DNA from: Bacillota bacterium
Lineage (GTDB): Bacteria > Bacillota > Clostridia > Oscillospirales > Ruminococcaceae
NCBI GenBank assembly: GCA_023391875.1
Contig: JAEWAB010000003.1
Span: 1-64,000, forward strand
Direction of reading: 5' to 3'
DNA length: 64,000 nt
The notes beneath the pieces were generated by a model that saw only the letters and a list, made by a program, of their open reading frames with translations, was not told the origin of the DNA and did not search any database. Positions within the stretch are counted from its first letter, which is position 1. Every line of letters begins with the position of its first letter. A program made the translations under genes and the position numbers. Of this stretch, positions 23,197 through 32,032 are shown piece by piece.

Positions 23197-24255
23197 ATGC
23201 AGCAGTTTTTTACAGTTTCTCTGGAGAACAGTAAAGCGGGAGGCTTTGAAAGCTATCGGATACCGGGTATTGTCGTAACAGCGTCTGGTACTTTGCTCGC
23301 TTATTATGAAACACGGTTAAAAACTCATGATGATTGGAGCGCCAGAGGAATCGGTTTAAAGCGAAGCACCGACGGCGGTAAAACGTGGTCTGAGCGAGTG
23401 ATGCTCGTAGAACATCCAAGTATGACGGTAGGAAACCCTGTAATGATAGCCGGAAAGGATAAACGGGTTCATCTATTATGGATTTTGGACATGCGTACCC
23501 CATTTTACCAGGTGAGCGAGGATGACGGCCTAACCTTTTCTGAACCCCGAAATATTCTGGATTGTATGGAAACCTACCGGGAAGAAATTGATTGGTCGTT
23601 ATTTGCCTTTGGTCCCGGACATGGCATAGAACTTGATAATGGCAGGCTGCTTATACCTATCTGGATATGTAATGGCACAGGAAACAATCATTACCCATCT
23701 CAGGTTTCGACCATTAGCAGTGATGACGGTGGGTTTACATGGCAGCGTGGCGAGGTTATTTACGGCGGTGCTTCGGGAGAGGATGCTTTTTATAACCCCA
23801 ATGAAACGCAAGCCGTACAGCTTTTAGATCAAAGCGTTCTGCTGAATATTCGTCACGCCGGTGCATTACGATACCGTTTTACGTCTATATCCCCGAACGG
23901 GAAAGATCATTACACTGTGCCACAACCGGATATGGCTTTGCCGGATCCCATCTGTTTCGGAAGTATTGTCAAATCAGGTCAGTATATTCTATTTGTTAAC
24001 TGTGCGAATAATATAAGCTTGAGCGGCCAGTCTGAACGAACCCATCTGACGATAAGGTTAAGTATGGATGACGCCAAAACATGGCGATATTCCAAAGAAA
24101 TCGTTGCCTTTGCAGGTTATGCAGATATCTCTGCCTCTCCTGACGGGCAATGGTACTATTGCTTCTTTGAGCACGATTGGGTTGATGATTGTCCATATGA
24201 TCCAATGCGTCTTACATTTTGCGCCTTTAATAAAGAATGGTTGTGTAACATATAA
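23197..24255 (+). CDS. Sialidase (GH33), no signal peptide
   Basis: Exo-alpha-sialidase of 352 residues, releasing terminal sialic acid. The arginine of the YRIP motif (R21) and four Asp-boxes are visible: STDGGKTW (57-64), SEDDGLTF (107-114), SSDDGGFTW (174-182) and SMDDAKTW (289-296). E203 in PNETQAVQL is a candidate catalytic glutamate, with further Arg in LLNIRHAG. The protein is the bare six-bladed propeller; it has no signal peptide, lectin domain or anchor, so it should work in the cytoplasm on imported sialosides. AAAGGAG precedes the ATG. It is followed by nanA after 50 bp. Confidence 0.92.
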   Translation: MQQFFTVSLENSKAGGFESYRIPGIVVTASGTLLAYYETRLKTHDDWSARGIGLKRSTDGGKTWSERVMLVEHPSMTVGNPVMIAGKDKRVHLLWILDMRTPFYQVSEDDGLTFSEPRNILDCMETYREEIDWSLFAFGPGHGIELDNGRLLIPIWICNGTGNNHYPSQVSTISSDDGGFTWQRGEVIYGGASGEDAFYNPNETQAVQLLDQSVLLNIRHAGALRYRFTSISPNGKDHYTVPQPDMALPDPICFGSIVKSGQYILFVNCANNISLSGQSERTHLTIRLSMDDAKTWRYSKEIVAFAGYADISASPDGQWYYCFFEHDWVDDCPYDPMRLTFCAFNKEWLCNI

Positions 24256-24306
24256 GTATCGATTTGCATAAAGCTATACAAAAATTGAAAAGGATGATTC
24301 AGCAAT

Positions 24307-25188
24307 ATGAGTAAACTTGATTTAAAGGGAATCTACCCTGCACTGATAACCCCATTTACACAGGATAACAAAGTAAATGAGTCTTCGTTAAGAGCTATTG
24401 TGAACATGAATATACAGAAAGGAGTAAAGGGCTTTTATGTCGATGGTTCAACCGGAGAAGCCTTTATGCTATCAATAGAAGAGCGCAAAAGAATACTTGA
24501 GATTGTTTCTGATGAAAACAAGGGAAGGGTTAAAATCATCGCTCATATTGGTTGCATCTCTACCGATCAAGCTATTGATCTTGGAATGCACGCCAGGGCG
24601 CTTGGTGTGGATGCCGTATCCGCCGTACCACCCTTTTACTATAAATTCTCTTTTAATGAAATTGCGCAGCACTATTTTTCAATAGCAGATGCCGTGCAGC
24701 TACCCCTGATTGTTTATAATATTCCTTCGTTCTCAGGCGTGGAGCTTACACCTGAAAATATAAAAGCCTTAAGAAAAAATCCTTACATAGCGGGTATAAA
24801 ACATACCTCGATGAATTTGTATCAGCTTGAAAGGATGCATGCGGCAGACGAAGATTTACTAATATTTAATGGGCATGACGAGGTGTTCTTGGCAGGGCTC
24901 TCCATGGGAGCTATGGGAGCTATCGGTTCAACCTATAACTTTATGGCTGAAAAATTTCTTTTGATAGAGAAATTGTTCCGTGAGCATAATACCGACGAAG
25001 CTCTCAGAATTCAGGCTGAGGCCAATCAGGTGATTAATGCAATAATCCAAACCGGTGTATTGGCCGGAACAAAATATATCATGAAAAAGAAATACGATAT
25101 AGATTGCGGCTCCTGCAGATCTCCTTTCCAACCGCTGAGTGAAGAAGATCAATTAATGCTTGACGATGTAATTGAGAGATATTTGTAA
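24307..25188 (+). CDS. nanA: N-acetylneuraminate lyase
   Basis: Splits N-acetylneuraminate to ManNAc and pyruvate. The 293-residue TIM-barrel protein has GSTGE at 47-51, catalytic Tyr137 in LIVYNIPSFSG and the Schiff-base Lys165 in GIKHTSMN, at the same positions as in E. coli NanA. The NGHDEVF segment matches the sugar-binding part of the NAL subgroup rather than DapA. It follows the sialidase gene and ends at a strong terminator. The next steps, NanE and a dedicated NanK, are not seen in the window, though the ROK domain at 14.7 kb could phosphorylate ManNAc. Confidence 0.93.
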   Translation: MSKLDLKGIYPALITPFTQDNKVNESSLRAIVNMNIQKGVKGFYVDGSTGEAFMLSIEERKRILEIVSDENKGRVKIIAHIGCISTDQAIDLGMHARALGVDAVSAVPPFYYKFSFNEIAQHYFSIADAVQLPLIVYNIPSFSGVELTPENIKALRKNPYIAGIKHTSMNLYQLERMHAADEDLLIFNGHDEVFLAGLSMGAMGAIGSTYNFMAEKFLLIEKLFREHNTDEALRIQAEANQVINAIIQTGVLAGTKYIMKKKYDIDCGSCRSPFQPLSEEDQLMLDDVIERYL

Positions 25189-25212
25189 GCATTGATCCAA
25201 TTTAGAATAAAG

Positions 25213-25253
25213 CTCCCCGGTAAATATTACATTTACCGGGGAACTGATTTTTG
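25213..25253 (+). terminator. Terminator after nanA
   Basis: CCCCGGTAAAT and ATTTACCGGGG form an 11-bp stem with a five-base loop, followed by a T-rich stretch (GATTTTTGTT). Confidence 0.85.
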
Positions 25254-25297
25254 TTATCTATCATATTAGAGGAATTTTTAATCAGGAGGATAAGACA

Positions 25298-25966
25298 ATG
25301 GAGTTCTGGTGGCAACAGTTTGAATACCTACTGAGAATTGTTATTGCTGCAATTTGCGGCGGATTAATTGGCTTTGAACGAAAAAACAGGCTAAAGGCTG
25401 CAGGAATTCGCACACATTTACTTGTTGCACTTGCCGCTTCGCTAATGATGGTGATTTCCAAATATGGGTTTGATGACATAGTTTTCTCAGATAATATAAA
25501 ACTTGATCCGTCAAGAATCGCATCCGGCATTGTCACAGGTATCAGCTTCCTCGGTGCAGGATTAATCTTTGTAAGAAAGCAAGAAATAAGCGGAATCACA
25601 ACTGCGGCTGGCATTTGGGCAACAGTGGGTGTTGGTATGGCTATAGGTTCTGGTATGTATTTTATTGGGATCACCTCTTGCCTTTTAATAATAGTCAGTC
25701 AAATTATTCTCCATAAAGATATTAAAATATTGAAGGAACCTATCCATGAGCAAATTACCCTAGAACTTGATTTCTTGAGTGAGGCGTTAGAAACGTTAAA
25801 AGATTATCTGGAAAAGAACAACGTTGAAATCTTGCAATTTGAAGAAAAAATAAAGGATAAAATTATCTATATCAAGATCACTGCTAAGTTTCCTACTTCA
25901 TATAATCATATGGACGTGATATCATTTTTTCAATCTATTCCTTACATAAAGTCTTTTAAAATATAG
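25298..25966 (+). CDS. MgtC/SapB family membrane protein
   Basis: A 222-residue protein with four or five helices in its first 150 residues and a cytoplasmic C-terminal domain of about 80 residues. The family signature is clear: AAICGGLIGFERKNRLKAAG and IRTHLLVALAASLMMV, then ITSGIV-like SGIVTGISFLGAGLIF. The family is linked to magnesium homeostasis and ATP-synthase modulation; the C-terminal ACT-like part here is of the MgtC/YhiD type. AGGAGG precedes the ATG. No magnesium riboswitch can be recognised upstream, where the nanA terminator ends about 45 bp before the start. A repeat copy follows. Confidence 0.9.
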   Translation: MEFWWQQFEYLLRIVIAAICGGLIGFERKNRLKAAGIRTHLLVALAASLMMVISKYGFDDIVFSDNIKLDPSRIASGIVTGISFLGAGLIFVRKQEISGITTAAGIWATVGVGMAIGSGMYFIGITSCLLIIVSQIILHKDIKILKEPIHEQITLELDFLSEALETLKDYLEKNNVEILQFEEKIKDKIIYIKITAKFPTSYNHMDVISFFQSIPYIKSFKI

Positions 25967-26035
25967 AATTAAATACACTATTCTGAAGTATATGGCTTGC
26001 AAGAAATACCGAAATTATAAGTAACATTAACTTAG

Positions 26036-26164
26036 CTTCTCGCTAGTGCTTGCACTTCTAATTAAATACTTTCCAGCGTTTTGGGAAGCGCCCTCTTAAC
26101 TTCCCCATTATGGTACGTCTAGCGTTCTCCAGAACGCCTGATTTACTTCGCATTATGTTTACAC
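26036..26164 (+). repeat. Dispersed structured repeat, copy E
   Basis: Isolated copy about 17 kb from the others and again downstream of a plus-strand gene. Two hairpin units stand in tandem: CCAGCGTTTTGGGAAGCGCC with CTTAACTTCCCCATTATGG, then TAGCGTTCTCCAGAACGCC with TTACTTCGCATTATGTTTA. The first unit is diverged. Confidence 0.8.
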
Positions 26165-26216
26165 GAAGAAAGATGGGGCGATGGTAATTAACTTCATCAT
26201 ATTTCATTGATTCTGT

Positions 26217-26248
26217 ACCCTGCAAAATATTTTGCAGGGTATTTTTGT
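26217..26248 (+). terminator. Terminator, plus strand
   Basis: ACCCTGCAAAATATTTTGCAGGGT is almost fully self-complementary (written in two halves ACCCTGCAAAAT and ATTTTGCAGGGT) and is followed by ATTTTTGT. It probably serves mgtC, about 250 bp upstream. Confidence 0.7.
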
Positions 26249-26254
26249 ATGACA

Positions 26255-26293
26255 AAAAGCGCGGGGGCAGCCATACTCTGATCGCCCCCGTGC
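26255..26293 (-). terminator. Terminator after the GH8 gene
   Basis: On the minus strand CGGGGGC and GCCCCCG pair around a 17-base loop, followed by GCGCTTTTTGTC. It lies about 30 bp after the GH8 stop. Confidence 0.7.
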
Positions 26294-26321
26294 TGCCCTA
26301 CTGCTTTCGAGAGGCATTTCC

Positions 26322-27446
26322 TTAAAATATTTTATATCTCCCCGATAAAGCTAGCAAACTAAAAAAATAAATAAAGTTGTCATAATACCTGCGCTCGTCT
26401 TTTCTCAAATCGGCTTTCATAAACTTACTTATAAATTGCTTCGATATGGGATTTTTTGGCCTGGCTGCAGAAATTGCGGATGCGGTTGAAAGGAGCGCAA
26501 GCGGATGCATTATCAATTCGGTATAAGGCTTTCCATCTATAGTTACTACTGTATCTGTCATAGCATGTGGGTTTTTCATATAAAAATCCTGAAGTTTTTC
26601 CGCCTCTGCCGACTGCCAGTCTATGTCTTTACCAAACCATAGCGCGTCAAGACCGATATTAAGCGCTACCCTGTAAGAATCACTATTATGGGTATGACCG
26701 CGGCCTTTTATTTCTACGGGAGAACCATCGAAATTAGCGTAGTCTGACGCAAGCCCTGTGATAGGGTGACAGGCCAAACGCAAGTACTGCCTGCTTGCCG
26801 CAGCTGCTTTTAGCATAAAATCTCTATCCTCTTCATAACACCATTTAGCAAAAAGTTCATAAAAATGCGGCAGATGGTATGACGGGTCGCTGAACGGACA
26901 GCCTGGCACAAATAATATAAGTTTATTATTTCTGTTAAACATGGGCTCCCCTGTATTGGGAAGTCGTCCTTTATTAATCATCGCGGGGATAATGTCCTTG
27001 GCCTGACGGCTATAATCAAACGGAGACTCTCTGTCTCCAAACTTGTGCGAAGCAAAAAACAGCGCCATTGCGTAATATTCTTCCCCGTCCGGCGCAGGAC
27101 CTTCGGAATATTTAGTGCCATCCAACGCGCAGGACCAAGCAAAATATCCTGAAAAAGGGCCTTTCTCCTGCCACATATGTAGCTTACTCCATTTCCACAA
27201 ACGGTCAAAAATATCCTGCCGTCCCATCTGCACCGCTGCCATCATGCCGTAAGACATGCCTTCTGTCCGCGCGTCAACGTTACCTGTGTCCATCATATAA
27301 CCTGTATCGCCTTGTTCGTAATAAAATTTTGTTTCATTATCTTCAAAAATTTCACAAAAAGCGTTATTAAGCTTTTGTGTAATAACATCCTCGGTAAATC
27401 CATATTCTCTCAGCACGTTACGCAAATCAAGCCATCTCCTCACCAT
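26322..27446 (-). CDS. GH8 reducing-end xylose-releasing exo-oligoxylanase
   Basis: Removes xylose from the reducing end of xylo-oligosaccharides. The 374-residue protein follows the Bacillus halodurans Rex enzyme closely throughout: DTGNVDARTEGMSYGMM with the acid Glu, GYFAWSCALDGTKYSEGPAP, SDPSYHLPHFYELF, the base Asp in HNSDSYRVALNIGLDALWFG, and the His-Pro loop (LIMHPLALL) that blocks the site and gives reducing-end specificity. No signal peptide, so it is cytoplasmic. The start is uncertain: GAGGAG lies inside the frame, so a TTG at 27425 is also plausible. It is divergent from the sugar ABC system. Confidence 0.9.
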   Translation of the reverse strand: MVRRWLDLRNVLREYGFTEDVITQKLNNAFCEIFEDNETKFYYEQGDTGYMMDTGNVDARTEGMSYGMMAAVQMGRQDIFDRLWKWSKLHMWQEKGPFSGYFAWSCALDGTKYSEGPAPDGEEYYAMALFFASHKFGDRESPFDYSRQAKDIIPAMINKGRLPNTGEPMFNRNNKLILFVPGCPFSDPSYHLPHFYELFAKWCYEEDRDFMLKAAAASRQYLRLACHPITGLASDYANFDGSPVEIKGRGHTHNSDSYRVALNIGLDALWFGKDIDWQSAEAEKLQDFYMKNPHAMTDTVVTIDGKPYTELIMHPLALLSTASAISAARPKNPISKQFISKFMKADLRKDERRYYDNFIYFFSLLALSGRYKIF

Positions 27447-27855
27447 TTGTCATAAGAGCAGTATATAATTCGCCACGTTCTTTTGCAAGCCCTTACATAA
27501 CGCTTCATGTTTGGTAAGACCCTCACTAAAAGAGAATCCTTCAGCGATTCATTTCCATTTTTTCATACCTATATGCCGAAATGAGAGCCATTCCCCATGC
27601 AATGCACCATAGCTATCGGCTTAACACTTTGGCCACTCTCCGCGAGTATATTATAATGCCTTTAGCGCTATAAAATTGTGTATGATCCACGAATTTATTG
27701 GTGTGCATATATATTTTTTTGTGTGTGTTGTGTATCTGTGTGTGTGTGCGTGTGTGTGTGGACTTCCGCAAGTGAATATGCTAATATTTCCCATATAAGG
27801 AACATTTCTGTTTTTAGTTCAATAAAATTCAATAAAGAAGCAAGGAGGTTTTCTA
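27447..27855. other. Divergent control region with a GT microsatellite
   Basis: About 410 bp between the GH8 gene and the binding-protein gene. It holds the GT tract (separate entry) and AT-rich flanks, and presumably the promoters of both. No -35/-10 pair convincing enough to name was found. Confidence 0.5.
27719..27760. repeat. GT-rich microsatellite, about 42 bp
   Basis: Interrupted (TG)n tract preceded by ATATATATTTTTTT, about 95 bp upstream of the binding lipoprotein start. Such tracts can slip in replication or adopt left-handed DNA. They are rare in genomes of this kind. Confidence 0.85.
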
Positions 27856-29574
27856 ATGAGATTCAAGAAAATTATGGTTGGTGCCATGGCGGCGTGCATG
27901 TTGATTTCAATGTCAGCGTGTTCCAACAGTCCGGCAAGCATCTCATCTTCAAGCAATACGGATTCCGGCAGTAATGCAACAAGCAGCAGCGCAAGCAATA
28001 AGGTAGTATTGTCGCCGGATAACCCTGTAACGCTTTCGGCGTGGCTTACTACGGTGGAGACTGCACCCGCACCAGATAACAAGCTTACAAAACTTTTAAA
28101 GGATGAACTTGGTGTCACAATTGAATATCAAATAATTACTCCGGACAACGTTGACCAAGCAATTGGCGTTATGATTGCCGGCGGCGATTATCCTGACCTT
28201 GTGGGTACGACGGACCTTAAATATCGTCTGTTGGAAGCTGGCGCGTTGCGTAAACTGGACGATTACTTGGCAACAGGCGATTACCCGAATCTTTCCGAAT
28301 ATGTTGAACCGTACATTAAACAGATGAGCTACCTCGGCACTGCAGTAGAACCCGGCCTGTACATATTTTCGAACTATAACCGCTTCTTCGGCGAAATCCA
28401 AGGCGGAATACACTGGGGAACAGGCTTTTGGATTCAAAAGCGCGTATTGGAGGATGCGGGTTATCCCGACCTTAGCAACATGACGCTGGAAAAATATTTT
28501 GGGTTGATTGAGAATTATATGGCTAAAAACCCGCAAACAGAAGGTCAGCCAACAATCGGTTTTGAAATTCTTGCCTCAACAGGACGTGAATGGGGCTTAA
28601 CTAATCCGCCGCAGTTCCTTGCGGGATATCCGAATAATGGCGGTGTTATTGTTGACAGCAATAATGTTGCATCTATTTTCGCGGATAAGCAAGTATCAAA
28701 AGACTACTTCCAATTTTTGAATAAGGAGTACGCTAAAGGCGTTGTTGACTCCGAATCGTTTACTCAAACATTTGACCAGTATATGGCGAAGTTGGCTACG
28801 GGGCGTGTGCTTGGTATGCACGACCAACGCTGGAACTTTACTACAGCGAACGACGCGCTTATAGCGGCCGGCAAACCGGAGCTTACATGGGTTGCCTGCA
28901 TGCCTACTTATGAGGGTGTTGAGCCGTGGTATATGGACCGTGATGTTATGAATATCAATCAAGGCTTTGGCGTTTCCGTTTCCAGTAAACAGCCGGAAGT
29001 TGCTCTTACGTTCTTGGACACTATGCTTACTGATAAGTGGCAAAAAATTCTTGCTTGGGGTATTGAGGGCGAAGACTATATGGTTGACGAAGACGGTAAA
29101 TTCTATCGTACACAGCCGCAACGCGACAACTACAACGACGTAACCTGGCGTTCAAGCAACCGTCTGATGGCGCTTCGCGATGTGTTGCCTAAACACAACG
29201 GTTCGTACGACGATGGCAATGCCTACAGTTCCGAAGACCAACCAAGAGAGTTCTTTGATTCGTTGCTTCCATACGACCAGAACTTCCTTAAAAGCTACAA
29301 CAAGCAAACATGGCGTCAATTTTTAAATCAGCCTAAGGATAATCCTGTATACTATCCTTGCTGGAATATCGCGCTTTCCGACGAGGTTAACCAAATCAAT
29401 CAACAGCTTACCGATGCTAATGTGCAGTATCTGCCTAAGATTATTATGGGCGCGACCGATAGTTTTGAAAAGAACTGGGCAGACTACGTAGCCGCTATCC
29501 ACAAGGTTGACGTAAAAGCGTATGAGGACGCTATTAATGCCGGTATCCAAGAGCGTGTTAAAAACTGGCAATAA
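27856..29574 (+). CDS. Extracellular solute-binding lipoprotein, oligosaccharide ABC system
   Basis: Lipoprotein of 572 residues: signal peptide with basic MRFKK, hydrophobic core and lipobox SMSAC, then a Ser/Asn-rich linker and an LplA/YtcQ-type binding domain (SAWLTTVETAPAPDNKLTKL, ITPDNVDQAIGVMIAGGDYP, DLVGT). It probably captures xylo-oligosaccharides, because the divergent gene is a Rex-type GH8 enzyme. AAGGAGG lies eight bases before the ATG. A hairpin follows, as often found between binding-protein and permease genes, where it keeps the binding protein in excess. Confidence 0.92.
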   Translation: MRFKKIMVGAMAACMLISMSACSNSPASISSSSNTDSGSNATSSSASNKVVLSPDNPVTLSAWLTTVETAPAPDNKLTKLLKDELGVTIEYQIITPDNVDQAIGVMIAGGDYPDLVGTTDLKYRLLEAGALRKLDDYLATGDYPNLSEYVEPYIKQMSYLGTAVEPGLYIFSNYNRFFGEIQGGIHWGTGFWIQKRVLEDAGYPDLSNMTLEKYFGLIENYMAKNPQTEGQPTIGFEILASTGREWGLTNPPQFLAGYPNNGGVIVDSNNVASIFADKQVSKDYFQFLNKEYAKGVVDSESFTQTFDQYMAKLATGRVLGMHDQRWNFTTANDALIAAGKPELTWVACMPTYEGVEPWYMDRDVMNINQGFGVSVSSKQPEVALTFLDTMLTDKWQKILAWGIEGEDYMVDEDGKFYRTQPQRDNYNDVTWRSSNRLMALRDVLPKHNGSYDDGNAYSSEDQPREFFDSLLPYDQNFLKSYNKQTWRQFLNQPKDNPVYYPCWNIALSDEVNQINQQLTDANVQYLPKIIMGATDSFEKNWADYVAAIHKVDVKAYEDAINAGIQERVKNWQ

Positions 29575-29597
29575 TCTTAATAGACGATCATAATATT

Positions 29598-29623
29598 GGG
29601 GGGGCAGGTAATGCCCCCCCTTT
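29598..29623 (+). terminator. Intercistronic hairpin / attenuating terminator
   Basis: GGGGGGGC and TGCCCCCCC form a stem with a six-base loop, followed by TTT. It lies between the binding-protein stop and the permease start, and likely limits read-through into the permease genes. Confidence 0.7.
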
Positions 29624-29634
29624 GGGGGAATTGG

Positions 29635-29700
29635 TTTGGCCATAACTGTTGTAAAAAAGAAAAGTGGTTTGGACGTAACTGTTGTAAAAAAGAAAAAAAG
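29635..29700 (+). repeat. 33-bp tandem duplication at the permease start
   Basis: Two units, each TTTGGnnnTAACTGTTGT followed by AAAAAAGAAAA, lie 33 bp apart and differ at a few bases. The repeat keeps the reading frame. Confidence 0.85.
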
Positions 29701-30622
29701 GTTGGTGGCAAAGATTATAGCGCAGCGTGGGCTCATTCTAATGAGCGTACCCATTTTGCTCTATAAGATGCTATTTTCTTATTTTCCGATATACGGATGG
29801 TTGATTGCGTTCCAAAATTACAAGCCCCAGATACGCAATATATTTCAACAGCAGTGGGTTGGCCTTGACAACTTTAAGAAGCTGTTTACAGGCCTAATGG
29901 GAGATCGCTTTATTCGCGATATTATTAACACACTTGGGCAGAGTCTGTTGACGCTTATACTGAGTACCATTCTCGCGATTGTTCTTTCGTTAATGCTGAA
30001 CGAAGTTAAGAATACTGCTTTCAAGCGTGTGGTACAAAATATTACATATATGCCCCACTTCCTTAGCTGGATTATCGTAACCGGGCTTGTTTCGGTGGCC
30101 TTGGCGTTGCCGTCTTCCGGTGGGTTTATCAACTCCACCCTTATGGCGTTGCACATCATAAAAGAACCGATACTTTTTTTATCTAAGCCTGATTATTTTT
30201 GGGGTATAGTGGCGGGCAGTAACCTCTGGAAGGAACTTGGATGGAATACGATCCTTTATGTCGCAGCTATGACGGCAATCGACCCGACGCTTTACGAAGC
30301 CGCCGAAATAGACGGAGCAGGACGTTATAACAAAATTTGGAACGTTACCTTGCCTTGTATCAGGCCGACTATTGTAATACTGCTCGTTATGTCTACGGGG
30401 TACATATTACAGACAGGCTTTGAAATACCGTACTTCCTTGGCAACGGCGTTGTTGTTGAAAAGGCTGAAACAATTGACGTATTTGTTATGAGATATGGTT
30501 ATCAGTTGGGCAACTACAGCCTTGCCGTTGTGGCGGGTATATTCAAGACAGCTGTAGGGCTTATCGTAGTTGGGCTTTCCAATTTTGTATCAGGGCGTCT
30601 TGGCCAAGAAACACTAGTATAG
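29636..30622 (+). CDS. Sugar ABC permease, LplB/YtcO type
   Basis: First membrane subunit of the system, 328 residues, six helices, and EAA loop LYEAAEIDGAGRYNKIWNVT. The TTG start at 29636 is preceded by GGGGGAA. The N-terminal cytoplasmic tail contains two near-identical 11-residue units (ITVVKKKSGL, VTVVKKKKRL) that come from a 33-bp tandem duplication of the DNA, which also duplicates the TTG. Translation may therefore begin at either TTG (29636 or 29669). Confidence 0.92.
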   Translation: MAITVVKKKSGLDVTVVKKKKRLVAKIIAQRGLILMSVPILLYKMLFSYFPIYGWLIAFQNYKPQIRNIFQQQWVGLDNFKKLFTGLMGDRFIRDIINTLGQSLLTLILSTILAIVLSLMLNEVKNTAFKRVVQNITYMPHFLSWIIVTGLVSVALALPSSGGFINSTLMALHIIKEPILFLSKPDYFWGIVAGSNLWKELGWNTILYVAAMTAIDPTLYEAAEIDGAGRYNKIWNVTLPCIRPTIVILLVMSTGYILQTGFEIPYFLGNGVVVEKAETIDVFVMRYGYQLGNYSLAVVAGIFKTAVGLIVVGLSNFVSGRLGQETLV

Positions 30623-30635
30623 GAGGTGCGGAGAC

Positions 30636-31550
30636 ATGAAATTAAGAAAAAGAACATGGAATTTTGAAAATATTACATTTACAACGATTAATACGCTCAT
30701 TCTTATACTGCTTTCCGCATTAATGGTGTATCCTCTGCTAAATACGCTTGCTATTTCATTAAATGACGGGTTGGATGCGGTTAAAGGCGGCATTTATATT
30801 TGGCCAAGGATGTTTTCGCTTAGAAATTACGAAATAGTGCTGAATATGCACACAATTTATAACGCGTTTTTCGTGAGCGTAGCCAAAATGTTTGTCGTAA
30901 CATTTACAAACATTTTATTTACATCTCTTTTATCATATTCGCTTAGCCGCCGCGAATATATATTCAGGAAGCCGATAACAATTTTAATCGTTTTAACTAT
31001 GTATTTTGATGCGGGGCTTATCCCTAACTATTTGCTCATAAAGGACTTGAACTTAATAAACACTTTCCATGCGTACTGGGTACCGGGTATTATAAGTGCT
31101 TTTAACTTTATTGTTATCCGTACTTATATGAAGACTATACCGGAATCGTTTATCGAGTCCGCCAAACTCGACGGCGCGAGTGAGTTCCGCATCTGGTGGA
31201 AAATCGTAATGCCTCTGTGTAAACCTACACTGGCGGTTATTGCGCTGTTCGTCGCGGTAGGCAGTTGGAACAGTTGGTTGGACACGTTGCTTTACGCATC
31301 CGGAAACCAAAGCCTTTCTACGCTGCAATACGAGCTGCAGAAGCTGCTTGCGAGCGCTATGAGCTCAAGCGTGGCTCAAGGCGGTATGGCGGGTGCTCAG
31401 GCGATCGCAGGTACGGGCGGCCAGGTAACGACGCCTATGGCTTTACGGGCCGCAATCACAATAGTTGCCGCAGTACCTATTTTGTGCGTGTATCCGTTCA
31501 TGCAGCGGTACTTCGTTGTAGGGTTGACTATCGGCGGTGTAAAAGAGTAG
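30636..31550 (+). CDS. Sugar ABC permease, LplC/YtcP type
   Basis: Second membrane subunit, 304 residues with six helices. The EAA loop is ESFIESAKLDGASEFRIWWK and the C-terminus FVVGLTIGGVKE is that of the LplC/YtcP group. A Gly/Ala/Met-rich insertion (VAQGGMAGAQAIAGTGGQV) lies between the last two helices. AGGAGGTG precedes the ATG, 13 bp after the first permease's stop. Confidence 0.93.
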   Translation: MKLRKRTWNFENITFTTINTLILILLSALMVYPLLNTLAISLNDGLDAVKGGIYIWPRMFSLRNYEIVLNMHTIYNAFFVSVAKMFVVTFTNILFTSLLSYSLSRREYIFRKPITILIVLTMYFDAGLIPNYLLIKDLNLINTFHAYWVPGIISAFNFIVIRTYMKTIPESFIESAKLDGASEFRIWWKIVMPLCKPTLAVIALFVAVGSWNSWLDTLLYASGNQSLSTLQYELQKLLASAMSSSVAQGGMAGAQAIAGTGGQVTTPMALRAAITIVAAVPILCVYPFMQRYFVVGLTIGGVKE

Positions 31551-31713
31551 TGTTACCATTTTTTATAGGGGCAGTACATTATTTCTTTCGCCGCGCGCAT
31601 TTCTACAAAGCAACCGCAAGCGGAACATATCCCCCCATTAGTGAAATGCTTACTGCTTACAAGGAATTAATCCATCAAATGAACGTCAAGGAAAACTGGT
31701 CTATTCTGATATA

Positions 31714-31917
31714 TGTCGGGGAACCACCCCAGATTGTTTAGACTTTACACACGGACGGTATTATTATTGGCCGTGTTCAATTGAAAGTCCTAAGTATGAA
31801 GGTGTAATTGATGACGAGGAGTTTACCTCTTATCTGTATATGACTTCTGTGGAACAATCGGAAATTGCAGAAGACCCTCTGGCGATGGCTGCATCAGTAT
31901 TAAATATGAGATTTTAA
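31714..31917 (+). pseudogene. Remnant of a small unknown protein gene
   Basis: An open stretch of 67 codons without a proper start reads CLDFTHGRYYYWPCSIES, KYEGVIDDEEFTSYLYMTSV and ends VLNMRF. Amino-acid use looks like real coding sequence. Just upstream in another frame is TYPPISEMLTAYKELIHQMN, also protein-like. The two could be pieces of one gene broken by a frameshift. No family recognised. Confidence 0.4.
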
Positions 31918-32032
31918 TCCTACTTTCCCAAACTACAGTCCTTAAAGATGTGGTGGGGCGGGAGGTTACTCAAACTCGGTAAAAGCGAGATAGATTACTT
32001 AGTCGTGAAACCAAAGTAGCATTGACGTATAA

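Noticed and set aside
25189..25297. Magnesium riboswitch before mgtC
   Set aside because: The gap is filled by the nanA terminator and is too short for an M-box.
27678..27974. 98-residue plus-strand frame with VCVCVCVW
   Set aside because: Made by translating the GT microsatellite and the out-of-phase start of the lipoprotein gene.
31265..31741. 158-residue plus-strand frame
   Set aside because: The first 95 codons are a shadow of the second permease gene. Only the last part, beyond 31550, looks protein-like, and it is treated as debris.
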